This document shows positions 46,916 through 58,750 of a stretch of DNA of 64,000 nucleotides, piece by piece. Under the pieces are notes generated by a model. It was given only the letters and a program-made list of their open reading frames with translations. It was not told the DNA's origin and did no database searches. The DNA comes from Bedellia somnulentella. Lineage: Eukaryota > Arthropoda > Insecta > Lepidoptera > Bedelliidae. The DNA is taken from positions 10,106,001 to 10,170,000 of the forward strand of contig OY755171.1 in NCBI GenBank assembly GCA_963576735.1, read 5' to 3'. The position numbers and the translations under genes are program-made. Position 1 is the stretch's first letter. Every line of letters begins with the position of its first letter.

Positions 46916-49900
46916 TTATGTTGTGCAGGATCTATGAAAATCTGATTTCTTTGTTATTTCAGATAAATAGTAGGTCATTTTGTTAGTAAGATCGCCGATC
47001 TCTTTCTCTAGATTATTTAATTGCGCACTATGGTCATTGTAGAGGAGTTCCATATTAGCCAATAGTTTTAGTTGTGTTTGAGTATCACTAGCAAGTTTGG
47101 TAGCTCGATTGAGTAAAATTTGAGCTCTCTCGCGAGAATCAGCAGTTTGGCTAGCCCGATCGGTTAACGATGCATTTGTAGTCTTGTATTCTTGACGTAA
47201 TTGCCTAGCCTTGTGTTCCGCTTGCTCAGCGCGGTCCACGACATCATCGGCTTCTTGCTTTACTTGATCTGCGTCACTTTCAATTTTTAAAATAGTTTTT
47301 TGTAAGTCTGACAATTTAAGCTGTAATTTTTCTACTTCTTCTTTTGTTTCATTAGCCTTTTTCTGTGCTTGTTCGGTCTCCAAAGCGATAGGCACCAAGT
47401 CATTTTTGGCTGCATCAATATCGCTGTTTGCAGCATTTATTGAATTTTTGGCGGCATCTTGAGCAGCTTGAGCTTCTTCTAATGCTTCTAATACCTTATT
47501 TGCCATTTCTAATGTTAAATTTGCTTCTTTGTTTACAGCTACAGCATTTTGTTTAAGTGTTTTTGCTTTATCTAAATCAGGCTTTGTTTCAGTGATAATA
47601 TTTTCAATATCTGTAAGCTGCGAGACAGACGCGTTAATTTTTTGGGACAGTTCGGTTATTTCTTCTGGCTCAATACTAATGGACAAATTAAGTATTTCAT
47701 TAGCTAGCGTTCTAACTTCAGCTGGAGTACTCGATGTGTTGGAAAGGAATTCTTTCAATTCGTCAGTTAAATCTAAACTTTCATTAGTAACGCGTTCTAC
47801 AGTAGCTTTGAAATTATCGGCAGTTTTGAAAATATCTTTCGCTTTTGAACGAATAGCAACAGTATCTTGCTTTGCTTGTGAGATTGATCTAAAAAGATCC
47901 TCAGCCGTCAATTCGTGTTTTTTGATTCTGTGTTCTGTTTTATTAGCAAAATCCAGAGCTTGCTCAGCTTTTTGCACCTTGATCACAAGAAAGACCTCCA
48001 CATTTCCCACAAGCAGCACCACCACATATGTCACAGGTATCAGTTTCCTGTCCACACATTTTTTCATTCAATTTTGGTATATGTGAATCCAGTTTTAACA
48101 ATTGATCTTGCAAATCTTCCAGTTTCTTATCATTTTCATTTTGAGTACGGTTGAAGTGAGCATACTGCATCTGTATCATTCGATCTGTGTTCTTAATTTG
48201 TCTATCGGTGTTTGCTACAATGCTCTGAACAGCTTCAGCATCATCAGCTGCAATAATCGCTCTCTGTTTGGCCTCACGAGTAAGATTAAGGGCTCCTTCT
48301 AAATTAGCTTCTTGAAGTTTAGTTGCATTGTTGCTTAGATCTTGCGTCTTAGATTTTAGAATGCCAATTCTTTCACGGAGAGCGTCTAAAGTAGCGTTCC
48401 CAAGATTTATCTTTGATGTTATTCCATTTAGATTATCATTACTGTTCTTAACTTTTTCATCAGCAGCTTGCAATTGCTTCTGCAATGAAGATATAGCAGA
48501 AAGCAGTTCTTTAACTCTTGTCTGGCCGAGATCTGCATTTTGTACTAGATTTTCCACATCTGACAACTTCTTTGTCATTTCTTCAAAATCTCGTGTATAC
48601 GCTCCTGTTGCTCCAACAAGTTTTATTTGACTAGCATTTCCAATAGCATACTCGGTTTTTATTTTCAGGTCATCAATTATTTTATCCCAGTTATCAAAAC
48701 ATTCACCGCATGTGAAACACTGTGGCGCTTCACCGATATAGCCTCTAGCACATGCATCACATTTGTGGCCACCGATTCCAGGTTTACAGACACAAGCACC
48801 ATTGTTTCGCATACATTGTTGTGACGTTGATCCAGAGCTATCACATTCGCATTCAAAACATTCTATGTTGGGATCACCCCAATAATTTTCTTCACATTGA
48901 TCACATTGCCTTCCTCCGTGCCCTGGTATGCATTCACATTTACCTAAGTATGGATTACACTGAGGAGATAAAGATCCCACCGGATCACAGTCGCAAGGAT
49001 CACAACCAACCCCTAGGGCTATTCTCCAATGGTTGTCTGTGCATTCGTCACAGTTTATTCCTCTCACATTATTGAAACAAGGACACTGTCCAGTAAAACG
49101 GTCACAACTTCCCTTTGTGGAGTTTGTTCCTAATCGAGAACAGTTACATTTGTAACAACTTTTTTCAAGAGCATCACCGTAGTATCCATCTTCGCAATAC
49201 TCACAATGGTCGCCAGCGGTATTATATAAACATTGCAAACATTGGCCTGTATAAGGATCACAATTGCCTGGTTTGGTAATATCAACATTATCGTTACATT
49301 CACATTTTTCACAAGTGCCTTTAACTGGGTCTCCAAAGTAGTTGTCGGCGCAAACGTCACATAGGGGTCCTGCATAACCTTCTTTACATTCACACACAAC
49401 GTCTTTTGTCAGAGGATCTAATTCACAGCGATCAGCATGATTACTCTTATTTGGATCTCCAACTGTACCTGGGCAAGGGCATGGTCGGCACGGTATATCT
49501 ATACCTAGACGGGGGTCACCATAGTAGCCCTCAATACACCTTTCACACCTGTGACCTTCAGTAAAGTTTTTGCATTCGTTACAAGCACCAGTTTTATCAT
49601 CGCATTCTTCCGCATGACCATTGCAATCGCATTGCTGGCAATTGGGGAAATTAAAGTATCTGGGTTGACACAAGTCACATGCACGTCCATATGTATTTGC
49701 TCTACATTTGCATTGCCCACTAGTAGCGTCACAGAAGTTATCGAGTGAACCGATACTATTGCAGTCACAGCGTTTACAACCAAATTTACTAAAACCGTAA
49801 GTACCTGGAGCACAACGGTCGCATCTTCTTCCAACTATATTTTCTACACATTGACAATTACCAGTGTATTGGTCGCATTGATAACTTATTGATCCAGTTG

Positions 49901-52250
49901 GATCGCATTGACAAGGCTCTGAACCATTTTGAACATAAAATCCGATACTTGCGTGATATTTCTTACAAACCTCTGGAACATATTCCCTGTTGAGGCCATA
50001 ATAATAGGGATCACCACAGTTGTTGCGATCAAATTCTTCTCTCATATTACTTGCATTAGCAAACATCGGTAGATCTTCAATGGAAGGAATTAGAACAATA
50101 GAATCTATTAAAATAGAAGCTCTAACGTTAGGGGCACGGTAATCTTGTCTACCCAAAAATATTCGTACTTCAGTTTTTTTATTCTTTTCAAAGCAAACAG
50201 CGGGTGCAACCATCACACTACGTTGGTTAGCTGGTAAGTTTGTGTGCAACGTATCATCTTCAGGTTTCACTTTAGCACATACGGAATCTGAATCGAATGG
50301 CATAAGTCGTTTTACGAATATAGTAGCTTCTTCCCAATTAGCTGGCGACTGGGGCTCGTATCTTATCAATATATTGTAATTCATGCTTCTAGAAAGATTA
50401 TCTACAACAAAAACTAAAGTACTACCTTCAGGTATTTTCATGAATCCTGGCCCTGTCCATGTTTCTTTTCTACCGTCTGAATAGTTTTCCCTAATAACAA
50501 CATGACAAAGTTGACTCTGAATAGCGTTATCGTCTATTTGGGAATCGCAATGATTCAATTCACCTTCGTAAACAATGGCATCCAATGGACCAACATAGAA
50601 GTTTTGAACAGGTTGATCACAACGACGACCAGAAACATTAGGTCTACACTTACATTGACCAGATATAACATCACAATGATTGTCCAGTGAACCACCAACA
50701 TCACAATCACAAGATAAACAACCATCTTCACTGTCAGAAAGGCCGTAAAACTCTGGCAAACACTGATCACAATTTCTTCCTGTCACATAACGTTTGCAGA
50801 AACATTCACCTGTAGAAGCATCACAACCGCGGTCTGTTATTGTACCTAGAGCATTGCAGGTACATGCGTCACATCCATCAGGGTTTTCTGGATCGAAGTT
50901 CCAATAACCGTCTTTACAAATATCACACCGGGGCCCGTCAACATTTATCTTGCAGTGACAACTGCCTGCAGTTTTGTTGTTGGCAATGTCAGTTTCATCA
51001 TCACAAATTCCGTTATCAGTTGTTCCTTGAGGATCACAATCACACTGCTTACAAATATCAGCGCTCTGTATATCCAAATTAGGATCTTTGTAGAAATATG
51101 GTTTGCATCTTTCACAATTAACGCCCATTGTATTGTGTTGACAGTCGTTACAAATACCACCGCTTATTTTACCTGTTTTGTTATATACAGCCGGATCAAA
51201 GTGGCATGAAGTAGCATGGTTATTGCACGTACACCTTTTACACGCATTCGATGTTTTACCAACAGCAGGTTGCCACGGAAGATCATTATAAAAGTCCTCA
51301 CAATATTCGCAGTTCAAACCGTGAGTGTTGTGGCTGCACTCACAGCGACCATGCACCATGTTGTTCTTTGACGTGACTCCAGGCATAGGCAAGCATCTGG
51401 ATGCATGCCCATAGCAAGAACAAGAGCCTCTTACAGTCATTTCATAAATAGCGTAATAATATTTTTCTTTAATATCATGTCTATGATCCAAAAGGTCGTC
51501 CCCGAGTGTGTGAAGCTTAGTAAAGTTTATTCTCAAATTAGTCATCCTCAACAAATTTTGCACTTCTTCGGAATAGGGGTTGGTCACATTAATATTAGAT
51601 GGTAGAACTCTGAATATCACTTCACCCTCTGAAGATGGCGCAACACCCGAATATCTCGATTCGCATACCACTTCCGTCAGTGATTGTTGCGTATGTTTGG
51701 GCACGCCAGGAAAAGCTTCATCGCAGTTGTGAGCAAAATATCGATACACACGCCAGGTTTTACCAAAGTCAAATGATCTTTCCACTAACATAGCAGCAGG
51801 TCGAAACGTTTTGAACTGTATTATCAAATGCGTAAGATGAAACTCAGCTTCCATGTTCAATTCGATTGTAATATTTTCTTTCCCATTTTCGGATTGCCAC
51901 CATGATTTCAATCGGGTACCTGGATGGTATTTATAGATAATGTTTTGTATGGGATGCGAGTTTTTATTGTTAATCGTATTACTACTCGGTTCGCACCAAA
52001 CACATTTCTTTCTCTCTTCCAAATGTGAAACTATGCAATATCGTTCGCTTTCGCGGAGGCCGCATGTGGACGATGCGAATAGTCGAGCTTCGCGACCAAT
52101 TAGTAAATTTCCAGTAGCGGGATAACAGGAACTGAGTTCGCAAGCCCGATCTAGGATGCGCGGGTCGGCTCGCTGGCGGTCTTGTTCCCGGCTGTACACG
52201 GCAGCTCCGCTCGCGATAAGCGCTGATAACAATAACGCGCGCAACGCCAT
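46916..52250 (-). CDS. LanB1: Laminin subunit beta-1 (LanB1), intronless, with a 1-bp frameshift
   Basis: Secreted basement-membrane protein, beta chain of the laminin trimer. Start at 52250 (MALRALLLSALIASGAAVYS, a good signal peptide); an upstream in-frame ATG at 52325 would put charged residues before it. Domains by residue: LN ~36-275 (SCYPATGNLLIGRE, CIVSHLEERKKC), LE repeats ~275-550, L4/LF ~553-770, LE repeats ~778-1180, coiled coil I, the beta-knot Cys cluster ~1397-1422 (CDICGGAACGKCGG), coiled coil II, and a penultimate Cys region (SCTT) for the link to gamma. About 1777 residues, as in fly LanB1. The only break is an A5 run (47969-47973 as T5) where four are needed; after it the frame continues KAEQALDFANKTEH. 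No introns at all. Confidence 0.93.
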
Positions 52251-52251
52251 A

Positions 52252-52389
52252 CGCCCGATTTCTGAATTGAGTATTCCAGCTGAGAACAACTTAAGTATCG
52301 TTCTGTCGAATTGAAAGCTTAACAACTGAATGAGACAAAACGATACTTAAGTCGTTGTCAGCTTGAATACTCAATTCAGAAATCGGACG
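52252..52389. repeat. Inverted repeat at the 5' end of LanB1 (56-bp arms)
   Basis: 52252-52307 and 52334-52389 pair with 5 mismatches around a 26-base loop. The left arm ends one base before the LanB1 start codon, so the 5' leader would fold into a strong hairpin if transcription starts beyond 52389. Confidence 0.85.
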
Positions 52390-52860
52390 ATAGTATGGCG
52401 GTCGGCACTCGGCGCGCCGCTCACTGCACTGGCGGGGAGCGCGCCGCTTCACTCGCATGGACTCTCGCGCCGTCCCGCCCGCGCGCCCTCTTTGCCCCGC
52501 TGCGAGTCTCATGCGACCTACCTACATACACAGGGCCGCACCCACAGATAATATAATACTATACTAGTACAGATACCCAATCCCATACAACGAAGTGTGA
52601 TGTGCTTAAATACCCTTATTCGACGGGCTATTTCCTAGTTCTTTATTGTTCGCTAGATGGCGATAAATTCGCATGCGTAGCAAATGTAAAGCACATAACA
52701 TAATAGTTCAACTTAAGGTCACAGATGTCACTACAAAATGATTAAAACAAAATGCATAACAAAGCCCGATATCATAACTCGGCTAATATTAGGAAATGGC
52801 GGCTGCGGGGCGCGCGGGGCGGGGGCGCCTCGGTAACACGAGCGAGACAGATTTTATTAT
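52390..52860. promoter_or_regulatory. CpG-rich putative promoter region upstream of LanB1
   Basis: Two GC-rich blocks (52390-52520 and 52790-52850) stand out from AT-rich surroundings and lie just upstream of LanB1. No TATA box is obvious. Inference from composition and position only. Confidence 0.4.
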
Positions 52861-53017
52861 TTTATGACTTTCTTTCACTAAATGTTTATTTGCAAATTTG
52901 CAAATATGGTCAAGGACAAAATCGTCGACAAGGCCAATTGCGTACGAGTATTACATCTGTTTGTAGATTTTTGTTTTTAATGTTAACAGAGTCGTTGTCG
53001 ATATTCGTCTCTGCTGT

Positions 53018-53250
53018 GTGTCGGCTTAGAATAGCACTACCCCATTTCTTACCGTGATTGTTCGTAAGAGACGGCTAAAGATATTGGGGCTTTTTGTGTG
53101 ATTTTAAGGCGATTCTGTTGGAGACCCACCATCACAAATCTTTGTTTTATAATCTTATCCAACACAAGTTCCAAAAGTGGCGAACGAATTTCTTATACCG
53201 AAGCTCTGGCTACCCCTTCTAGGGATATATAGTCCAAAATATATGTGTGT
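53018..53250 (-). repeat. Repeat family R1, full-length, diverged
   Basis: TGTGTCGGCTTAGAATAGCA to GGCTACCCCTTCTAGGGATA. Confidence 0.7.
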
Positions 53251-53744
53251 ATTTACACATTTATTTATTTAATAACATCCTGCAAGGCGTATTCGTGCTG
53301 TAGTGACGACGTGTAATAGCACTACTCCGCATCATTCCGTCAGTGATGTATTGAGCGACTGATTTGAGTTGTTTAGTTTGAGGGTTTAATTTCATTGATT
53401 GGTTGGCGATGTGGTGATAAACCAAGAATATTTAATAAAAAATTGTATCTTCCAAGCTGACATTCCACAACCATCTGTGGGTTTGTCGCATTCAAACTTC
53501 TGGTTATTACTTCAGAATACTATAATGTCAGCTCAAAATAGTATCATTTAATATTATAAATAATACATTATAATTAATTTTATTGGGTTATGTATGTGGC
53601 TCGAATGTTAACCCATTTCCAAAAACAATGATTCTTTTATAATCTATTCTCTACATAAATTTGAAAATGTTGAAAGTACTATGATATTATTTTGAAAAAA
53701 TCGATAGCTTGTTTCATTCAACTGCAATCATACGGACATTTAAC

Positions 53745-53985
53745 TCAAACGTTAACGCCGAATATCCCCGAACGGGGTTGGCAGAGGTACCAATACTTCT
53801 GATAATCACGTGACATTGTCACCGGGTGTTCAGAGTAGCCACGTTTTGCTCGAACAGTGTACTCACGTGATAGGGGGCAGGCCCATCACCGTTTTCTACA
53901 AATACAATGTCCCAGGGTTAGAAAATTAGTCGTCTGCAAGATAAGCGGTGTTCTACCCACTGAGCTACTAAGTCGTCATTAAACT
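53745..53985 (-). mobile_element. tRNA-derived SINE, family 1, internally deleted
   Basis: Body CGCCGAATATCCCCGAACGG, CACGTGATAGGGGGCAGGCC and the A-box end CTACCCACTGAGCTACTAAG (plus strand) are present. The B box is lost. Confidence 0.65.
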
Positions 53986-54119
53986 ACTTATTTTAATTTA
54001 TCTAGGTACCTACGCGCTACACCTACAGTAAAGAATATTTATCCTATTTGTAAAAAGTATTTATATATCTTGCCACATCACATACATACATATTATTATT
54101 TCTCATACAACATTATTAC

Positions 54120-54510
54120 ATACATAAATATACTTACGACTAAAAATCCCTAGAAGGGGTAGCCAAAGCTTCGAAAAAGTCAATCACTGAGTTATTAATA
54201 TTAATTCAAACGTTCACACCGCAAATCCCCGACGGTAGTGCAGACAGGGGTACTAATACTAAAAATCAACTTTCTACAACAAAGTACTAACAGATATAAA
54301 AATAACATACATACATATACTCACGGCTATAAATCCCAAGAAGGGGTAGCCAGAGCTGCAGAGCTAGAAACTCCTCAGTCACATTTAAAAGTTGATAGGG
54401 TAGAAAATGGTATAAATAAATTATCGTTAGTATACCGTAAGTCGCCTCTTACGTTCACCCACCGGAAAAATGGGGCAGCGGCATTCTAAGCCGACACTAC
54501 ACGGCTAAAA
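54120..54510 (+). repeat. Repeat family R1: fragment (54125-54172) and full copy (54305-54507)
   Basis: AAATCCCTAGAAGGGGTAGC at 54147, and ACTCACGGCTATAAATCCCA to CATTCTAAGCCGACACTACA. A SINE family 1 fragment (CACACCGCAAATCCCCGACG) lies between. Confidence 0.65.
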
Positions 54511-54574
54511 AATAGTGATAAGAAATGGAACAAGGTTATTTTTGAGCGATGCGGCAGGAATTAAAATTATACAT

Positions 54575-54780
54575 ATATATTCTCACGCCGTTAGTTCACA
54601 TTGGGATAGTTAGAGACTATCGATCGCCACTTTGTACGACCCTGACAAACTTGGGACAAACGTGTACGCCGAGGTCGTTAAAAAAATAAAATAACGTAAA
54701 AAGCCCCTATACCCCGTGAGTCGCCTCTTGCAATCACCCACGAGTAGTAATAGGGTAGTGTTATTTTAAGTCGACAATTA
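54575..54780 (+). repeat. R1-related repeat, distinct subfamily
   Basis: CTCACGCCGTTAGTTCACAT, GAGACTATCGATCGCCACTT, GAGTCGCCTCTTGCAATCAC, AGTCGACAATTA. The same first half occurs at about 27950-28020. Confidence 0.55.
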
Positions 54781-54789
54781 TCACCAATT

Positions 54790-55900
54790 CGATTACTTGG
54801 ATAGACGCAAATCAAAACAAGTAAGATACGTCAGTAAACACCATCTCATTTTGGCGCCATCTATTGTCAGTAGTTGAAATCACTAAACATTTTAGTTAAA
54901 TAGATGTAGTTCTACAATAATCATTTGGGAATACAATTACATAAAAACAAAAATACAGTTTTTTTAATTTTGCTTATAATTGTAATAATTTATGTTTTAT
55001 GGTATTAAGTGACAAAATAAATTACCGTGTTATATTTATCTAACTGTCTTTTGGCTTTTTAAACGATAATTAGCCACTTTAGGTTTTTATTTTAAAAGCC
55101 GACTATATCTTAACTCCATCTATTGAGCGTAGAGGTAATTAAAAACATTTTGTATGAGATGGTATACCATGGCCGCACCAAAGGGAACGTTCAACGTAAA
55201 TGCCAAACATACCACGGTTAATTTGACTGACTCGATTATTTGCTGTACAAATTTTGTTATCTTAGGCATTAAAATTCAAAACATATCGACTACACATTTT
55301 AAGTACCTATAATATATTTCTATATTTGCAAGTAAACAGCATAGGGTAACGTTGATTATTATGTTCGCATTTAGAATCTTGTTTTTGGATCTACAGCATG
55401 ATAAGTGTTGTTTGAGGCGACTAAGGGTATGAGCGTTTTTATCAACGAATACAAAAACTTACTTTAAGAAGTTTTGGTACATGACTCCCAAAAGTGGTTG
55501 ATCTTTTGACACCCAAGCCTAGGCTACAACTATTTGAGATTATGACAAAGCAATTGTAGAGTCAGTTAATTTAAATTTTTGACTACAAAAAAAACCTTGA
55601 TTACAAAAACGTTAGTGCCTTTGGCGAATTGATTTAATTGATCTAATTAAGTTTTCAAAATGTGTAATAAAGATTAGATAAGCAATAAAAAAGAAGTCCT
55701 TGTGTACGATATGTGAACAATATACGGCTGATAAAGGGCCAAAAACAAGATACTGATTATATTAATACAAAAGCGGTTTAGTTTTATGTTTCAATACCAA
55801 AAACATGTACAACGGGGATCTTTGATACATAGGGTATATCTTTTTACATACATTTAAGCTTCATCAAATAGTCTAAAAAAAAAATTCCTATTATAAATAT
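54790..55900. other. Intergenic, nothing recognised
   Basis: AT-rich. Two GCCATCTATTG words (54852 and 55117) are the only repeated feature. No coding signal. Confidence 0.5.
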
Positions 55901-55904
55901 AAAA

Positions 55905-56092
55905 ATATACGCACATATTATACGCAGATCAAGTTAGCCCCAAACTAAGTGGAACTTTTATTATGAACTAAGAAATAATCATTTATGCTCATCACATAAA
56001 TGTTGCTCTCAGCTATGATCGAACCCGCAACCTCCGGTCTGAGAAGCTAGTCTTTTATTCACTCAGCCACGGACGTCGTCGTCCATTGTAAC
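55905..56092 (-). mobile_element. tRNA-derived SINE, family 2
   Basis: Shares AGATCAAGTTAGCCCCAAA, TGCTCATCACATAAAT and the tRNA-like head (B box GTTCGATCATAGC, A box GTGGCTGAGTGAA on minus) with 30650-30866. Confidence 0.7.
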
Positions 56093-56535
56093 AAAGATGT
56101 CAATTTCCTCAAAAGAATATGGACCCTCAAGTTTCAAGTGCGGCCCTGTACGATCTTGCGGCGGGCGACGACCGAGCCACCCGCGCGCCGTGCCGCCGCC
56201 GCCGCCGTTCTCCGAAATGGGCACTAGGCAACAAAAATAACGCACCATTTTCGGATGCGCTTTTGTCTTTTTTGCTCCTCTTTAGACCGAGTTGTACTCT
56301 CCTTACACATGTTCATTCATCTGTACACCCTTCAAATTAGACGAGCTAAATAATTATACTAAAACTTATCACAGACCAAAAGCAACATTTATATAGTTGG
56401 CAGTTTGTTAACGATACTGAGTTACTGACGACACAGTTTTCCGCTCTAAACATCCGTTGTTAGATAAGGTTCAACAATCATAAAGAGACAAGAGCTTACT
56501 ATACTTTACAGCATGCGCTAAAGCTGTGTAAGGCG

Positions 56536-56850
56536 ATGTTATTAAAGGAAAGAAAAATTTCGACACTGGCGGGGTTCGAACCCGCGACCTTCGGGTATAC
56601 GCCCCCGTCGCTCTGCCAACTGAGCTACAGTGTCAGTTGGCATCCAGCGCGAAATTTCTCTATCCTTTGTTTCTTTTTTACACGTTCAAGAGTAGTGTTT
56701 GCGTTTCCCACCTCCGAATTTTAACTAATTCGGACGGCCACTTGTCTATCTTTTCAGATAGAATGCAAATGTAGGAAACGCCTAACTGTCACATAATTTA
56801 ATGTTTTTTTGACATGAATTCCTCATGTGGGGATTATTACTCATAAATAA
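56536..56850 (-). mobile_element. Repeat with tRNA-like promoter (family 3)
   Basis: Minus strand holds TGTAGCTCAGTTGGCAGAGC (A box) and CGCGGGTTCGAACCCCGCCA (B box) with a poor anticodon stem, followed by GTCGAAATTTTTCTTTCCTT. Ends GGGATTATTACTCATAAATA. Parts recur at 42330-42480. Confidence 0.7.
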
Positions 56851-57000
56851 AAGATGTTATTAAAGGAAGGAAAGAAAAATTTTGCGGAAGGTCGCGGGTT
56901 CGAACCCCGCCAGTGTCGAAATTTTTCTTTCCTTTAATAACATCTTTTATTTATGAGTAATAATCCCCACATGAGGAATTCATGTCAAAAAAACATTAAA
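56799..57000. repeat. Snap-back palindrome of the family 3 repeat
   Basis: About 85-bp arms (56799-56882 and about 56917-57000) are inverted copies except for a 4-base AAGG insert. The ~35-base loop keeps GTCGCGGGTTCGAACCCCGC. Confidence 0.85.
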
Positions 57001-57004
57001 TTCT

Positions 57005-57975
57005 GTGTAAGGCGACCTAAAAATGGATACCTTGCATTACATCATATATGCGATTGCACATTTTTTCACTAAGTTTAGGACTACGTCGCACAAACTAATA
57101 CTAGAGAATCCTAGTATTAGTAATATTTATGAGACCTTTATTTTTAGTGTTCCTAGTATAAAATATGTCTTGGTCATGAAAATATGTGAAGACATTGATA
57201 TAATTCTATTTCTTTTTGAAATGTAAAATAAACGGCGTTATAATGTTTCAAATTAAATTGCAAAATTGCAACATGTTTGAGTATTCAGCATTAATAAAGT
57301 CTATCTATATCTAGAGTACTAAATTTGTAGGCGTATTTTTCGTCTTCGTCAAATTCATAATATTAACGGTTTATTACTATACGTTATATTACTTATAAAT
57401 TGAACACATATGACGACTATTTTCTATTGTGGACTTAAGAAACCGACATCAGAGATCTTTTAATAATTGTAGCTTTTAAGACATTTTTAATGACAGCATA
57501 TAAATCACGGTGGCAGATATATTGTGGTTAATTTGAGTTACTCAGTGAGATAAAAATATAGGTAGAGGCAAAGATAATATAATACATAACATAACATAAA
57601 CATAAATAATACTATAAAAATAATATAATACTATGCTATTTACAGAGAAAGGGCTAATTAAAATTGTAGGCTAATATTGTTTCGAGTTGCGACAGAAACA
57701 GCTGAGCAATAATACAATACGTAATTGTTTGGTAAATATAAAAATAAAAGAAAAGAAAATTTATCATAGCACTCATCACAGTAAAACGTAAACTTTTTAC
57801 AAACCTGAAATAGAAGTACAAAGGGCGATCACTTAAAGAGTTTTCCTCCACAACCTTTGGATGGATAGGTCAGTAATTATAAGGTAATTATAGTTAGATT
57901 TACCAACGCTGAGCTTACTATACAAGCTGGGATGGATAAATACACCTCTAATCTCTCACTTACGCAAAGCATAAA
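57005..57975. other. Intergenic, nothing recognised
   Basis: AT-rich with short fortuitous open frames. No homology, splice pattern or repeat border seen. Confidence 0.5.
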
Positions 57976-57979
57976 TATA

Positions 57980-58233
57980 ACACACACATACATACATATA
58001 CTCACGGCTATAAATCCCTTGAAGGGGTAGTAGCCAGAGCTAGGGAATTAGAAATTCCTCAGCCATTTTTGGAAATTGCGTGGAGTAAAGATGGTGAAAT
58101 AAAGGTTTTTGGTTATGGGTCTCCAACAGCAACGCCCAATAATCCCTTAAAAGCGAGAATACCGTTGGTCGCCTTATACGTACACCCACCGGAAGAAATG
58201 GGGTAGTGATTTTCTAAGCCGACACTACACAGT
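57980..58233 (+). repeat. Repeat family R1, full-length
   Basis: ATACATATACTCACGGCTAT to TTCTAAGCCGACACTACACA. Confidence 0.75.
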
Positions 58234-58511
58234 AAAAAATATAAATAAATATATATATCATTAATCATTATACCCGGAGAATTGCTGTCTATAATAATCA
58301 AATCATAACCGTAAGAATACTGTTTTTTTGCCCTTTTGACCTTTGTATATTCCATTTGATGTTTATTTATACGTTTTGAAAGTGTCGACGAAATGAGGGC
58401 GGCATTTCGCTCCCACCGAGTATAAAATACCTGACGTGCGGACCAGCGAAATACCAAACAGGGCTATTTCGTAAAAAGTTAATTATAATTGTACACAAAA
58501 TAATATTAACC

Positions 58512-58750
58512 ATGATAGCTCAGGGGGTATACAGTCGGGCCTACTATATGTGTTGTTAATTTATCATGGTTTTTAACGATACATGTGGGAAATCATATCG
58601 CTAAGTTGCAGTTTGTATTCGTATAAAACGGCAATAGGCCTGTCCCCATTTAGCGAGGACAGATACCAAGCAAAACGTAGGTATTCTAAACACCAGGTGA
58701 CGTGATTCTCAAAACCGACCCTTTGAGGATATACGGCGCGGCGTGAAGGT
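58512..58750 (+). mobile_element. tRNA-derived SINE, family 1, decayed
   Basis: ATGATAGCTCAGGGGGTATA (A box) then CGGGCCTAC, CGGCAATAGGCCTGTCCCC and CAAAACGTAGGTATTC in family order. B box eroded. Confidence 0.6.

Noticed and set aside
47529..51605. Plus-strand open frames of 60-185 codons across the LanB1 region, and alternate minus frames at 49130, 49505, 50555 and 50945
   Set aside because: They are mirror or shifted readings of the Cys-rich LE repeats and coiled coil of LanB1, with low-complexity composition and no family signal.
52752..53057. 101-codon plus-strand frame upstream of LanB1, considered as a divergent gene
   Set aside because: It runs from a GC island into an R1 repeat, has no domain signal and no splice support.
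56120..56250. GC-rich segment with CGCCGCCGCC runs, considered as a coding first exon
   Set aside because: No recognisable product and only a simple Gly/Ala/Arg-rich reading. Could be a stray CpG island.
56560..56640. tRNA gene with A and B boxes and anticodon-like GTA
   Set aside because: The anticodon stem does not pair properly and no acceptor stem closes. It is embedded in a dispersed repeat, so it is a SINE-type head.
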